The position numbers and the translations under genes were made by a program. The notes below the pieces were generated by a model. The model was not told where the DNA came from. It did not search any database and saw nothing but the letters and a program-made list of their open reading frames with translations. Positions 1 to 13,900 of a DNA stretch of 64,000 nucleotides are shown here, one piece after another. The DNA is from Setophaga petechia (taxonomy: Eukaryota > Chordata > Aves > Passeriformes > Parulidae): assembly GCA_024362935.1 (NCBI GenBank), contig JANCRA010000009.1, positions 14,515,572 through 14,579,571 of the forward strand, read 5' to 3'. The first letter of the stretch is position 1. Each line of letters opens with the position of its first letter.

Positions 1-3000
1 GAAACCCTCCTTAGCTCTGTTATGCTGCAAACCCACAGGCCAGCTGGAAATATTTGTGTTTGAGTATAAAAGGAGGTGCACAAGCTCCTCAATGATCTCA
101 GGCTGCCAAGCTTTCCCATTTCTTCTGTTTGCATTAAGGCAGGAGGACATTGTCCTCAGTCAGTGTCAGTCTTGGTCCCTTGGATGACAGTGAGAGGATG
201 GTGGGTGCAGCTGGGATGAGCTGCATTTCTCTGCAGGCATCTCAGTGCACAGCTACTTTTTTGCACAACATTTTTGGCATAAGTCTTCTTGGAAAATGTC
301 TTTGTTTCTGTCAGAGAAGCACAGAGGAACCAGAGTCAGCCAGATCTTTCATGGCTGTAAATAGTCATAAGCTCATCTCACCACCTGAGATACAAATTTC
401 CTCCTGTACACTCACTTTAACTATTGTCACCCTGCGGGAGCTCACATCAGAGAGTAAAACCAGGCAGCCTGAGGGAGAAGCATCATGTAACCAAGAATCC
501 TCTGCCTGCTGTTAGGATAACATAACAATTTGCCATCTTCCTTTTCCTCTCTTGCCTGTAATTATGCTACAGTCACTGGTCATCTGTTCTCTTCAGACCT
601 ATAATCCAGCAACCTTTCCGGTCCTGTCACCTGCAAGTACTTATTTGTTTGCATAGTTAGGAAGGCTTAGTCTTCTTTTTCTGCTCTTTTGGGAAGACAC
701 AAACTGCAGCTGTCAATGTAACACTGATAATGTGCCTCACTTAGAAAAAAATCAATAGATACTGTAAGTGTTAACCATATGGGCATGACATGCTCTGAAA
801 CATGCTCTGAAAGCTCCAGGAAATGTGAAATGCAAGCAGAGCTGCAATGGGGAAGGCAGCAGGGTAGCCAAGATTCAATGCAGGCAGAGACTCCCCTTTG
901 TGTTGTAGGTGATGCCCACCTCTGACATATTTAACAAGGTATAAAGCTGTAGTGTCCTGTATGGTCACTAAATTGTCTTCTGTAAGCAACTATGCGTATT
1001 TGACTTAGGCACCTTTCTAGCAGAGTGGAAAGCATTTGTAAGGAACCATAAAAAGTCATTACATATGCAGAACAATTGAACCTCCTCAGCATCTGTGGTA
1101 GGAAACACATCTGTCTTCTGTCCCTTTCTTTCCTAAATGTCTCCCTGAATCAACTTTTATGGGAGGGTCATAAATATCCCTTTCTATTCGAATCCAGGAG
1201 TTAACAATACCCCCTGTGACCATAAACACAAGATGTTTCATTGAGGAAAGAGGTGCACTCAAGTAAGCAGAGATCTTTGTGACAGTTGCTGCCAGTATGG
1301 TCCCCATGCACCGCTAATCACATTAGGGGGAGAGCACGGAGGTGGCCAGCAGACAGCAAAAGAAAGAGGGAGAGAAAAGCAAGACTAATCTTGTTAAAAG
1401 GGAAGCAAAGATAGACGCTACTTTTACACAGAAGCTTATAACGTCCCCATTTTCCCAGGGCTGGAATCACCTGGATGCTCTCTGAGCAGCGCGGCTGCTG
1501 CGGCTGTTGTGGAAACAAACAGCTCCACATCTCTTGTGTCACCCAGGGCTGGTTTTTCTTACAGCTCTTTGCCATCTGTGGTCTCTTGGTTTCTGCACAG
1601 GCAACCTTGAATCCTTCTTGAAGTACTTGCCTCCAGATGATTTTAAAAGCAGTACAACTGGTTTTAATCCCCTGCATGAGATCCTTTTCTACCAGAGGAA
1701 GACCAATTTTCAGCAGATAAAACGAATGCCTGATCTAAAATATTCATGTGCTTTCTCATTCTCCTCTGGAGAGGCAATGTCAGATGTTTGAAAGTGCCTT
1801 CTTCCTGAATGAAGTCTTTTGCTCTCTGGTTGCATGAGGGTAATGGACAGATCCCAAATGTGCACTTTTCTTACTTGAAGAAAAAACACCCCCAAAATGG
1901 AGAGCTAAGGATTAGGCAAGCAGCCACTAAATGGCCTCCGGCAGTGCCCCCAGTAGAGTTTCATCCTTTAGTCCTGCCGCACAACCTTTCCCTGCTGTGA
2001 TACGTTGTCTCAGGGCTGAGGTGCTCTCTGCCCACTCCCTTCTCCCACATGTGCTGGAGAAGGGTGCAGGAGGAGAGATGCTCCTGGCCAGGCACACTCA
2101 CAGAAGCGTCGGCACCAGAACATGCATTAAGCTACACACACAATTCAGGATGCCGTGACAATGTGTTGAGGCTCTTCAGCCAACTGGGAGCTCAGAGCCC
2201 ACACCACCCAGGCCAATGAGCTTCCAATTCAACTAAGCAAGACTAAGCTTTGGGGAAGGGTTTTCATCTTTTGGGGAACCAGAGCTTGGGGAGGCTGCAC
2301 CTGTCAGAGGCATGTCAGGGTAACTCTCTAAGCCAGTGCTGGAGGGCTGATGGGTACGGCCTTTCCGAGTATTTCTCCAGCAAGACAGCCCCTTCTCCCA
2401 CCACCCATGGCTGTGTACCTAACAGAATTGTGTTAGCAGATCCCCTCCCTTTCCCTGTTAGAAGGGAAAGCAGCACCTTGATATCTGAAAGGAGCCTTAA
2501 CCCATTCATTTGCCCAGCCTGTTTATTCAGTATCGTACTACAGAGCTGAGGGTGGATAAACAAAGTTCTTGCGTCAGTGGTTGTGATGTCTGCTGTTGCA
2601 AGTGCTGGTGCCTTGCCAATTAATCAAATGAAACAGCGGGGGGAGAACCTGACAGATGGGCAGGAGAAATCCTTGATGGAAAATCTGACTTGTTGTTGCA
2701 TGAGGTGCCAGCGGCAGGAGGGAGCAAAAAATGAAGAAACAAGTGGAAATCTAGAGGCAAGGACAGTGATGATGGCTTCATAGCTGAGAAGGCATGCCCA
2801 GTCTGGTGGGGATCAGCCACTTGTTGCCTTGATATTTCGTCAAGTGCTTAAATACCAAATGCAAAACAGAGACCCTTTTGGCATTAAGGCAATGATTTGA
2901 CCATGGGTTAGGGGTGACTAAATGAGCGGGGAAGTGACTGTTGTCAGTGTCCTGGGGCACTTGAGCTCCCCTTGCCATCAGAACTGGGCCTTTCAGGAGG

Positions 3001-3783
3001 GACAGAAGCACTGGTCAGGAGTGGAGCCCCTGGGGAGAGGAGAGATGGGCTGCAGGAAGAAGAGAGGCTATGAAGGAAAAGCTTTAGCAATGCTTTCAAC
3101 AACGTCTGGGAAAGGTGACTTAACTGGGGACACTGTTCTGGGGAGCACTGTCTATGCAATGCAGAGACCCCTGCAGTGAAGAGGAGCCCAGGCAGACACA
3201 ACATTTCTGAGCATCAGACAGCAGGACCTCTCAATACCCAGTTAACTGAGGGGAACCTGAAATCCTTGCTCTCCCAAGAGATGGATGTTTTGTTCATTTC
3301 CCAGTCCTAGGAGTAGATCAATGAGACCAGGACCCTCCAGCCCTATTTCTCCACTCTTCTTTCTGCTCCCTTCTCTTCCTGGGGGGCATCAGGGGTAGCT
3401 TCCCTAGCCCCTGCAGCCCCTCCTACCTCACATGATCTTGACATTGACCATTTAATTGTGGCTGGGGAAGAGCCTGGAACCCACACAGAACAGGGAACCA
3501 GGAGCTGTGAGAGACAGAAAAGGCAGCAAAGGGAATAAAGGAGATGGGGCTACAGATGACAGGAAACACAACAAAGAGGTGCCTGAAAGGAGGAGGAAAA
3601 ACAGCCAGAAAAAGGTGCTGGGAAGCTTGTCTGGGTACTGCACAAAGTCAGCATTTATTCCTGTGCAAGCTTCTTGCTGGCTGCAGGGAGCATCCCAGGT
3701 GTGCAAGTATCCAAATGCACACTGCATTTCAACTGCAAAGGCAACGGGCTGCTGAACCACACCCAGCTTCTCGGGACTTTAGC
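1..3783. other. Intergenic, nothing recognised
   Basis: Mixed-composition sequence with stops in all frames. No exon, RNA gene or mobile element is recognisable before the LTR at 3784. The longest open frames (about 120 codons) lack splice context or familiar motifs. Confidence 0.7.
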
Positions 3784-4391
3784 TGGTCAGAGTGACCCCG
3801 AGATACGACAGAAAGTCTCTTTTCCCAGCCCGGCGGTTGAAGGAGGAGTCAGAACTCTTCATTTCTCAGTCTCAAGGTTGTTTATTGTTTCTTATCTATA
3901 AAATTCTTTCTCTGACCAGCCAAGGTCCACTCAGCAAGTCAGACAGAGGCACACTGACCACCCCTAGGGCAGTGTTATCTTTTTATACAAAAAACTACAT
4001 ATACATTATTTACCATAACTTCCCAATACCTATCACCTGTGTTAGACAGTGAGCTTCTACTCTAAACCAGTCCAAAAGTGCCAGCATCACAGCAGAAGAT
4101 GGAGGCCAAGAAGAAGAAAGAGAAAGGCTGGACACGCCCAGATCCCTCCATCTTGCCTCCTGAACCCCCGTTCTAAAAACCCGAAAAAATCTATTTTTCA
4201 CCCCGTGACAAACTAATTATTATTCTATTTATACTTTCGTGGCTTGCAGATTCTCATATAAGGTTGGTCATTTTTTCCATGGGTCATAATCAAAGACACA
4301 GGTGTCCTGGGCTCTGTGTCAAGGTCTCTGAGCCTCCTGGCAGAGATTCAGGCAATCCAGGACAGCCAGAGGGATGTCCTGAATTCCAACA
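3784..4391 (-). mobile_element. Solo LTR of an avian endogenous retrovirus, minus strand
   Basis: Read on the minus strand it starts TGTTGGAATTC and ends CTCTGACCA, giving the TG..CA ends of a retroviral LTR. It carries a TATA box TATAAAAAG (3987-3979) and a poly(A) signal AATAAA (3886-3881) in the right order, about 100 bp apart. I know this style of element from songbird genomes. No retroviral gene flanks it, so it is a solo LTR. No target-site duplication is visible at these exact ends, so the edges may be off by some bases. Confidence 0.7.
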
Positions 4392-4424
4392 CCTACTCAC
4401 CTCTTCTCTAGAGGAATGCCTGGA

Positions 4425-4507
4425 TTACTATTACTATTATGATAATTATTACTGGTCGTAATAGTAGTACTCTATTAATAATATTACTATTATTATTGTT
4501 GTTGTTT
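4425..4507. repeat. Degenerate ATT/TAT trinucleotide repeat
   Basis: Runs of TAT, ATT and TTG triplets with interruptions form an AT-rich tract, ending in GTTGTTGTT. It starts about 35 bp from the high-coordinate edge of the neighbouring LTR. Confidence 0.8.
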
Positions 4508-7500
4508 CCTGATTTTCCCAGGAATATGGACTTTTGTCTCATGCAGGCAAGTAAATAATCTGTGGTTTGTCTTAAAAAGAAAATGCCTTCCTTTTTGTTC
4601 TGATGATGCCTATCCCTCAGTTACAATTTGTTCATCCCCTTGGCTAAGACAACATATTGATCCTTCCCCTGGGCTCTGACTCCTCCATGCCTTCTCTGTT
4701 TACAGAGTTATCTTTAGCATTCCTGCCTCCTCCTCACTGCTCAGGGGCAGCAAACATTTCAGGTAAAATTGATCCAGTGGATACAAGGTAAGACGTCATA
4801 AAGGAACCTGGGGCACGAGGCCATTTGTGGCCTCTCTGCCATCACATGAGCCTGCTGTGGGTCAGTTCAGCATTAACTGGCTCCTGAGGTGGGTTCTCAT
4901 AAAAAGCAGTACTGAGCAGCTCTCCCAGTGCAAACTGGGGTGTCAGTACAATTATCAGCATTGCTTTTGTGCAATGAACTGGACAAACCCTAATTCCACC
5001 TTTCTCCTGAGACACGCTCACAGGTTTTGAAGGCTAGGCAAATGATGCAGACCACCCAGCCTGACCTGCATTGCACAGCTCAGAGCCTCTTACCCTTAGT
5101 TACAGCTTCAACCCCCTGGTTTTGTGCAAGTGCACAAGTTTCACTTTCAGAAGTGGAACAGGATTCTTCTCGGTGTTTGTCAATGCCTTCATCAGACCTG
5201 CCTCCAGCTATGCAAGGGCTACTAAAAGCAAATGAACTTTTCTTGGGGACATTCTGTATCCTTTCCAGCTTGTAACCATAGATAGGTACAAAAAGGATAT
5301 ATTAAACTGCTTTCAGGTCCAGTCCCTCTCATTTTTCCCTGGTCCTGTAGACCGTATTCAGATGGTTGCAGATCAATACAAGCCATACTTGAAACCCATC
5401 ATTTCTCTCAGGGAAATTACTTCACCTTGGGCTGCAGTGTCAAGCTCCTATGTAGGTACCCTGCCTGTCCTCCTGAAATGTCACATTTTCACAGGCAAAG
5501 TGGCCTAAACTCAGCCACTGGCATGAGGTGGTGGTGCATTACTTCCCACTCAAAGGAAAGGGAATGTTTAACCTTCAGGCACAGCCCTGCTTAGCATGGC
5601 ATTGCCCAATTCCTCGCATGACTCCTTTGCCTGCCTTTCCCCAAGGTGTGTGGGATCATAACTCCAGCTGTACCATGCTCAGAGGAAGTGGGGGGGAGTG
5701 TGGGAGGGGGAAGGACCCACAGTGCACCCCACAAATCACAGGCAGTGGCCTCAATCCCTGTGCAAACAAGTGAACCTGCCGGAACAGTATAAACCTGTAA
5801 ACTGACAAACACTAAGTAAAAAAAAAGAGAGAGAGAGAGAGAAAAAAAGCACAATTCCACGTGCCCAAAAATCATGTTGTGGTCACTCTAGGTGATGGTA
5901 GCTTCAAGCACCATTAAGTGACGACTCCATTCCCAGGAACTGGGGGCAGCTATTTACTCTCCAGGTCTCAATCCTCAGAGGCACTTGAGTGGCACGCAGC
6001 TGCTGCAGGTAGACTGGAGGAAAGCTGCTGAATAGATTGAGGTCTGCTGGAGCATCTCAAGGGCTCTTTGCTTGCTGGTTGTTCTAGGCAAGCTCATCTT
6101 GATTGACCTTCAATTCTGCAAAGAAGAAAATTCACCAGATGAATTTGGATTTATAGGAGTTTTCCCTTCATTCTAGTTCCATGTGGGTTTTTATAAGTTC
6201 GCTTATATGTACAGTTTTTGCTACTGTCATTTGTATCAGAGGAAATCCGTTTTCTAAGGTATTGCCCTGGGTGGGAAAGTCTGTGATAAGTGGTTGTAAT
6301 TTCTCCCAGGGAAAGGCCAAAGCAGCCTAAAAAATGTCTTGCTGGGGCCAAGCTGCCTTGATACACCCCACAGCCATCTCCAGCTTTTGAGTACTTTTGG
6401 AGCCCTGGTAATAAAAACTGCAGGAGCGCCATTCCTTGGGGGGTAGTGGGGACTGATAGGGGTGATGTCCTGATTGACATGGGGACCCAAATATATAAGG
6501 GAGATGTGAGTGATTGAGTATTATTTGATAAATATACCAGAGTACCCCAACTCCAAAACTTTATGATCCCTAATAAAGTGACATCCCTGATCATACATAA
6601 CATAACAGAATTTGTTTGTCCACAACTTCTCAGGTGAACATCTCAAATGCAGCCCAAGACAGGCTGCTACTTCTTGCCCCAGCAGGGCATAGAACAAGGA
6701 ATACTTAGGTAATTCTGCAATACAATTCTCTTGACTAATTTAAAGTAAAAAAAAGAGGAAAAAAAGCTAAAACAAAACCCAATGATCAACACAGGAACTG
6801 GGATGTCTGAGGGCACAGGAGATCTGTTGGTGTTCCTTATGCCATTCTCCAGCCTGCAGGCTTTACTTTTCTTCATAGTTCATGCTTTTCCAGCACTTCT
6901 GAGATTTCTCACTGCTTATTTGGTCTTTCTGGTTGTATTTGCAGACACACGTCAGTTAAAATAACAATTTCTACTTTGCATTGAGAAAGCTAATTAGACA
7001 ATTAGAGCTAATAAAAATCCTCTGTTTGCATGTCTTGGTTCCTCAACAGTTTCTCAATTTATGTGTTTTCAGACTTTGTTCCTATTTTTCATCTCTCTTG
7101 AACTCAAACAGAAGCTTTAGCGTATTAACCGTGTGCTGAGAGAAGGCAGCTGCCACATTGGCCAGGTTCAAAAAATCTCCACTTTATCTTGCCTTCCTGG
7201 GCAGATCAATATAGTCCAAGTGTCTCGCAATGTACTTCAAGTGTCCTGGTCCAGTCTGACATTTTGACTTGAATGGCTCTGAAAGGTTTGGAGCTCATAG
7301 GAAAAAAAATTGAGAATGACGGGGTGCTTCTTTGAGGCTACTGTATTTACCCCTTTGCTGCTGAAACCAGCTCTTCAGGGGTGACAGTGTGGGTCTGCTT
7401 GCTCTGCTCCATGGCCAGAGAGGATGGTGTGCAGTGTGCTGGGCTCAGCTGGATCTCCCTGGGCTCAGCTCTCTAGCCCAGAAGTCTGACCTTGCAGGTG

Positions 7501-8257
7501 TCTGCTGAATTTACTGCTAAATTGTTTCAGTGGCTGAATTGCAGGAAAAAAAGCTTTGTCTTTAGAGCTCCTATAGCCAAGAGCAGTGAGAGCTACAGCA
7601 GTTTTGATGGACCAAAGGGCCAAAGGCAGTCTGGACACCACAAGACATCATAGATGCCATGGTGTATTCCAGCTCAGAGAAAGTCAGTGGGAGAAAACAG
7701 CTTATGATAAAGGTCTAACCTCCAGGCCCATGAGCACAATTGCCCTGCAATATAAAGGTTTCATTCTGTACTGCTGCAACTAAAGAAACTTTTGGGAATG
7801 AACTTCCATGGTTTTGGGACGAGACCCAGACTCATTGTGTTTATTTTATTGCTGTCTTTGGGCCAATATTTACCAGTGCTTATTAGTTGTTTGAAAGGAA
7901 ATTAATTGCATAAAAGTCACGTCACTTTCAGACTCTGATGTGCTTGGGCAAGTGACTTTTCTATGATCCCTGCATCCATCAAGCATCTCACTCAGCACAC
8001 AGGGAATGAAGCCATTTCATCTCTGAGGCAAAGCTCACTGTGGATCTGGCTCCTTGAACTGCCACATGCCTTCACTTCCAGAGAAGTGGTTTGGTGGTCC
8101 ATGAAGGACACTCAGACCATGTCAGGAGGTCCTGCCTCCACAGTATCTAAAAGTTAGGACCCTAATTTCAAACGAAAATGTAAATCCATGGGCTAACATT
8201 TATTAGCTAGCGAAAAAACTCTCAACAGTTTCCTGAAGGGAGATTCTAGTGAGGTAG
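4508..8257. other. Intergenic, nothing but a short purine repeat
   Basis: Apart from the A/GA tract at 5819-5849, no gene, repeat or RNA is recognised. An open frame of 150 codons at 6151-6603 on the minus strand has no familiar features. Confidence 0.65.
5819..5849. repeat. Poly-purine A/GA simple repeat
   Basis: An A run, about eight GA dinucleotides and another A run make a 30 bp purine tract. Confidence 0.85.
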
Positions 8258-8540
8258 CTGTTGGTCTCTTTTCCACATAACAACAGATAGGATAAGAGGA
8301 AATGGCCTCAAGTGGTGCCAGGGGAGATCTAGATTGGATATTAGGGAAAAATCTCTTCCCCTAAAGTGTTGAAAACACTGGAATGGGCTGCCTAGGGAAG
8401 TGGTGGAGTCACTGTCCCTGAGGTATTTAAAAACCGTGTAGATGTCGCACTTGGGGACAGGTTTAGTGGTGGAGTTGGCAGTGCTGAATTGGACTTGGTG
8501 ATCTTAGAAGTCCTTTCCAATCTAAGTGTTTATGTGATTG
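8258..8540 (+). mobile_element. CR1 LINE 3' fragment
   Basis: Landmarks in order are GATAAGAGGAAATGGCCTCA, AGATTGGATATTAGG, CTGGAATGGGCTGCC, GGTGGAGTCACTGTCCCTG and GTGATCTTAGAAGTCCTTTC. This is the terminal region of a CR1 element, 5'-truncated and diverged. Confidence 0.9.
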
Positions 8541-11323
8541 TCACTGCAGGCTGCTACCATTTCATTCACCTTTCAGATAACGATATGCAGGACCTAATTT
8601 TTCAAGCTCTTCTATAAAAGAAACCAGGGACTAATTTATTTCTCTTGTTACAGAGGAAAGCAAACAGACACAGTGCTGTATTTAGAATAGATTTGTGTTT
8701 TTTCTCTTTAAACCAGCAGACCTGAGAATGGTGGAAGTTGCTATGTGGATATGTCAGATTTTGGAAGGAAGAGGGTGATAAATGTTAAGTTTCTCTATTT
8801 TTAGCCTTCATCCAAAAGACTGAAACCCCTCAGTCATGTCTTTGTCTCTTTTTGGCACCAACTGTAAGCTTTTAGGCAGGAATTACTTTGGAAGTTTAAA
8901 AACTTAAAACTTTGGAAGGGAGATAGGACAAATTTATGCATGGCAACTTCAATTCTTTACTTACTGAAAACCCAGGAAAATTTTTCCCACTTTCCAAAAG
9001 CTACATGGTAAATATACCGCACTTATTTTCTGCTATAGATCAACAGATGAGCTTGAATATTGTCCTTGTGATGTTTCTGAAACACCCTTTGTTAGCTAGT
9101 CACTCTCTACAAATGATGTCATAAAACCCCAAGAAATTAACAAAAAATAGTCATAATTCTGATACTTTCTGTCTTTACACTTACATGAAAAAAATTGCAT
9201 TTGTCTAGTCATTAAAGTTCTTTACTGGACTAAAATGATTCTGTGTTAACATTCACAATTCAGAGCTACGAAATTTCCCTTTACCAGGAAAAATGTAATC
9301 TTTCTCTTTTTTTTCAAAAATAAGTGAAAAAATATTAATTTCCTTTCCATTCTAGATGCAGATCCTATTCCTTCTTATTTTGAAACTTTGTGGTAGACAT
9401 TTTAAGTTTTTTGCAGCTATGTTGTAAGTTAACACCAATGCCTGGCTTCCATATATTCTTTTGAATGCTACCTACGTCCTTGTGAACAACAGACTTTGAA
9501 CTTTGCCTGTTGCTGTTGTGAAGGATTTCTTCATGAAGACCTCATCTTCCGTTGCTTTTATTCTTGCAGTTATTAAATAATATTACCATCAATTATATTT
9601 ATGTGTCATTGAGCCACTTGCTGCACAGGCACCTAAGAAGAGACATGCCCTGCCCATGTGCATTAGACAGCCAAGATTACTTGGTAAATATAGTTCTCCT
9701 AAAGATCATGCAAACAGTTCATGTTTCCACATGGCTCTTCCCTAGTTTGCCATTCTCCTTGTCTGGTTCCATTGGCTTATCTTAATACCTTTCTAGGCTA
9801 ATGTGACTGTCCTCACATTCTCCCAGCTTTCTCCACCACTGATTATCATGATGAACTGAGTTGCTGCATTGAAGCAAATCCCAGGCTGATAAGCAGCAAT
9901 AGCATGTTAAGCAGGTTTCATGCTTCTTTCACAGATGGCTTGATTCAGCTGATACAACCCTAAACTACAATTGGCTCCATTTCCCTCCCATGGTCATTTG
10001 ACTTTAATGTCTCTCTGGTGCTCAGTCTGCATAGACAGAATGCAGTGATAATAACAACAGACAAAATCTCTCTTAATGTTGAACTCAAGCTTCCTTGAAA
10101 AGGTACCCAGATGTGCAGCAAATTAGACTTCATCGAGTGGATTGTTACATCTCTTGCACAGAAGTGTATTAATTAGAAGTGCACCTATTCAGAGTTTCCC
10201 AGCTGAGATAACCCTTCAGTACAGCAAGAGATGTCACACAACCTTTATGCAATCTCACTGTGCTGCTTCAAAAACATCCTTTGACAGATTTAGATACGTG
10301 GATCAGAGTGAGTCCTTGCTAAAACACTCCAGCCCTGAGGGGGTCCCAGGTAAGTCTGAGCTGCAAGTTGCAAGCCTCTACAAGTAATTGACCTGTGTGG
10401 AAAGCCAGCTGGATCACCTGCAGATGTTAGTCGTGGTAGAACACACTTGCCCACAGGGAACTGGATTGAAGTTATTCAGTTTTCATCAGATAGCAAAAAT
10501 TATCCCTCTTTATTGACCCTAGATGAGCCATGACTTCCCAGTGTGAAATGGCTCTGGATACCAGCTTGAGCTCATTGAATAGGAGTAATGTCACCACTGG
10601 TTTCCTCCTGGCATTGGATGATCAGTGCAGACAGAAAGCCTTTGTCATTCTGCCCTCAGCACTCGCACTTTTGAGTTCAGTCCACCTCTTAACACTGCAG
10701 CGCAACTCTTAGCACAGCATCACAGACCACAGCCCTTACCTGCGAACTGTCTGCATCCAGATCTGTAATGAGCACCATATCCTCATCTCTCAATGAGTCC
10801 TGGTCAGAGGAGGTGTCTCAAATAGCCTTGGCCAGCTAAAAACAGTCCAGAAAATCCAGATTAATACTGTTGGACCTGGAATGACTGTGGAATTAGCTGA
10901 GGACCTGAATCATTAATGTAACAGCTTTGTGCCTGACTGCTTTCAAGGAGATAGGGATGTGTTCCCGGACCAGGATAAGCTCGGAATAGCCCTTCAAGAT
11001 ATTGGCAATGAAGTAAAATACCATTCCTCAGACTCTTTTAGTGCATGGTTGATGTGTAAGAGTCCTTTTACTCATTCAATATCTGCTTAAATGACTGCAG
11101 ATAGTATCAAGCCAGCTGGGAGGGTGGAGTTGCTGCAGGCACTTTACGGGAAGAAAGCCATGTCTTGCCTTCATCCCCTCTGAAGTTTAAAGGCAGCTTC
11201 AGTGAGCCCTCCAGCTAAACGGCAGTGGAGATCTCCTGTGACAGGAAACTCAGAGCAAAGAAAACAATGCATCCTGGGGAGATTGGTTGGGTACTGACTG
11301 GATGGTGTGGCAGACTTGGAATT

Positions 11324-11475
11324 GTAGAATCACAGGATATGCTGAGTTGGAAGGGACCCATCAGGACTGTTGAGTCCCGCTCCTGGCCCCGCACAGGACA
11401 CCCCAAGAATCACACCATATGTCTGAGAGCATTCTCCAAATGCTTCCTGAACTCTGTCAGGCTTGGTGCAGACCT
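11324..11475 (-). mobile_element. CR1 LINE 3' fragment, minus strand
   Basis: The plus strand begins AGAATCACAGGATATGCTGA, then GTTGGAAGGGACCC, and continues with AGCATTCTCCAAATGCTTCC and AACTCTGTCAGGCTTGG. This is the complement of a CR1 tail. The body ends after about 150 bp. Confidence 0.85.
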
Positions 11476-12457
11476 CTTGCATCTGCCTGAAAGCTGGATC
11501 TGTTCTTGAAGATCTCCCCCAAGCACTCATCTGCCACAACACCTGCTGTAAGAGAAACCAACCAAATAAGTAGCAATAGCTACTAATGGCTGTGATGAAG
11601 GCTAAGTTTTTAAATACAGTTTAAAGAAACTCTTGGACCTGGCCTGAGCATCTGGAAGGTCTGGTTAGGGTCAGAATAGCACAGGTGTGTAAGTTTGTAG
11701 CTGTATCTGCCCCTGAGAGCAGAACCAGTCAGCGTGGACCTATTTAGGACTAGGAAGATGAGAGTGAGATCCCCACATGGCTACCTATATCCCAGACTTT
11801 GTAAGAAACAGGTTCTAACACATGGTCTGAATTTCAGTTTGGGATGATCACAGTACATGATATGAAGCCCTGCTTGGTATTCCAGCTTTTGTCCACTTCA
11901 AAACTGAAATATTCTGTGTAAGAATTGAGTAGCAGTTTGAAAAATGGAGGAAACCAGTGACTGGATAATTTACTTGATGGCAAAGTAAAGTGATTATTCC
12001 CAGAGGTGTCCAGAACAGCAGTCCTTGACCTTGGTGGAAAGGAGGAGAAGGCCTTCTCTGGGAGCCCCAGTGTGTATCTCAGGATGTATCAGATGGTGAA
12101 AAATCCCAAAAGTAGTTTTCTTTGCCCTCTTCACTTTTCTGTATCTTTGTCCTTACACACATATATCCATGAAATTTTTTTCTCTTCAGGAGTCGTATGA
12201 GGACAATACTTGTCTGGAACCAGCAACACTCTCTCGGTGACTCATCCCATTTCTTTAGATCCAAATGATCAATACGTTCCTAAAGGGTTATATCTCAGTC
12301 TAAGCCCAAACAGACATGGATGGGACTGGAAAGCCAGTTTGAGAACCAGGAGCACAGGCTCCTGTGTGTGCATCAAGAGCCATGGGAGCAATGAGGAGCC
12401 CAGCACACACCAACATGTCAGCATTCCCATGCCTCCCATGCTCACACTGACACTTCC

Positions 12458-12502
12458 ACATGAAAGATCCATGCTCAAGTTGAAATATCCATGCTCAAGT
12501 TG
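12458..12502. repeat. 21-bp tandem duplication
   Basis: ATCCATGCTCAAGTTGA occurs twice, 21 bp apart, with nothing else of note around it. Confidence 0.8.
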
Positions 12503-13743
12503 ATTTCTCCTGGACACCAGAGCTCGGTCTTTCCCAGAGCCTTGGCTCCATCTTACAGCTCTGTAACAGAGGTCCACAAGTTCTGGAAGTCACCAATTCC
12601 TCAGTGTGTCACAGACAGCTTTGGCTCAGCAGAGCCCCAGAGTCCAGATTGCTTCACAACCTCCTAGACAAGCTGGCAGCATCTCACAGTCAGATCTGAT
12701 GGATGTGTGCCAAACATAATTGAAATTAGTGTATTTCTTGAATATTCTGGCTCCTGCAGATTGATGTTCAAGCCTGGAAATTCCTGCCACTGCAGAACTT
12801 GCAGTCTGCCCTGACTCTGCCCTCAGTCCTGCTTTCTGGCATCAGGACAGCCCCTGCACAGTTCCCTGCACCTCCACCATCCCAGCAGGCACCACTGCTT
12901 TGGTGTTTTCCACAGATCATGATTCCACCTGAGTGGCCATCAATGCTGTCATGCATGTGGGAGGCATGTGGGACACGTTTTCTGTTGAGTGTTGACAGGA
13001 GGTGGTGACCTTTTTGTTTGTGCTGCTGGGGACACATAGGGAGTGTCAGCACTGTGTTATTGAAGAGTTTTCACTGCAGGAAGACTTAATAATGCCTGCT
13101 TCTTTCCCTCAAACTCCTGCAGGACTCGGTCAAGCCCAGCACCGTGATTGATGGTGTGAGCAAAGCCTTGTTGGCGCCGTCTCAAAGGCAGGTGCCTATT
13201 AATGAGAGGAGAAGACAAGGATGAAGGTATCTTGCAGGACTTACAACTCCCCTATCAGCTCTGTGCAGTCAGAGTGAGTGGCTTGTTCAGGGGGTGTATT
13301 TGCTGACAAAAGTCTGTGCAAACAAGGACCTTGAGAGAACGCACAGGGAACAGCTGCGCTGTATCTGGGAAAGGTGAATGCCGTTTGCAGAGCAAACTTG
13401 CTCTAATTCAGGCAAATACTGTTACAAGCAATGCAGCAGAAAAGAAAACATGTTTACTGGGATGTTAACATGACTCCTATCAAGTGCAGGGAAATGGGGA
13501 AAATGCCCGTGTCTGTGAAACTGCCACCTGAAGCAAATAATTCCTGCCAGGAAAACCCTTTCACAAAAGCATCTTGCCTTGGCTGAACAGTCTCAATAGC
13601 TGGGGAGAAAAGGTGTTCAGCATGTTGCAGGATTCGGCCTTCACAGGCCCCCTCCGAGCACCAGCTCAGTGGTTATTTGCAAAAATATTCTTGCTTCAGG
13701 TTTTGAGTGCAGGTTGGAGCTGCCCCCACTGTTGCACTGCAGA

Positions 13744-13900
13744 GGCAAGGGGTGCTGAACACTTCCCGGGATTCAGCATCTTTTAGGGGGCTGGCACTGA
13801 GCACCCCCATGCTGAGCACCTCAAACCACTTTTCCAGAAAAATTTCAAAAGATGTGCTGCTGAGCACCTCTTTTCACTCTTCCAGAAAAGTTTCTCCCTT
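13744..13900. repeat. Imperfect tandem repeat with CTGAGCAC/CTGAACAC core
   Basis: Blocks reading GCTGAGCACCTC, then a C/T-rich spacer, then TTCCAGAAAA and a T-rich end occur at about 13811 and 13859, a period of 48 bp. Weaker copies of the core occur at about 13755 and 13796. Open frames across it on both strands are not recognisable. Confidence 0.65.

Noticed and set aside
6151..6603. Open frame of 150 codons on the minus strand
   Set aside because: No familiar motif and no flanking gene signals.
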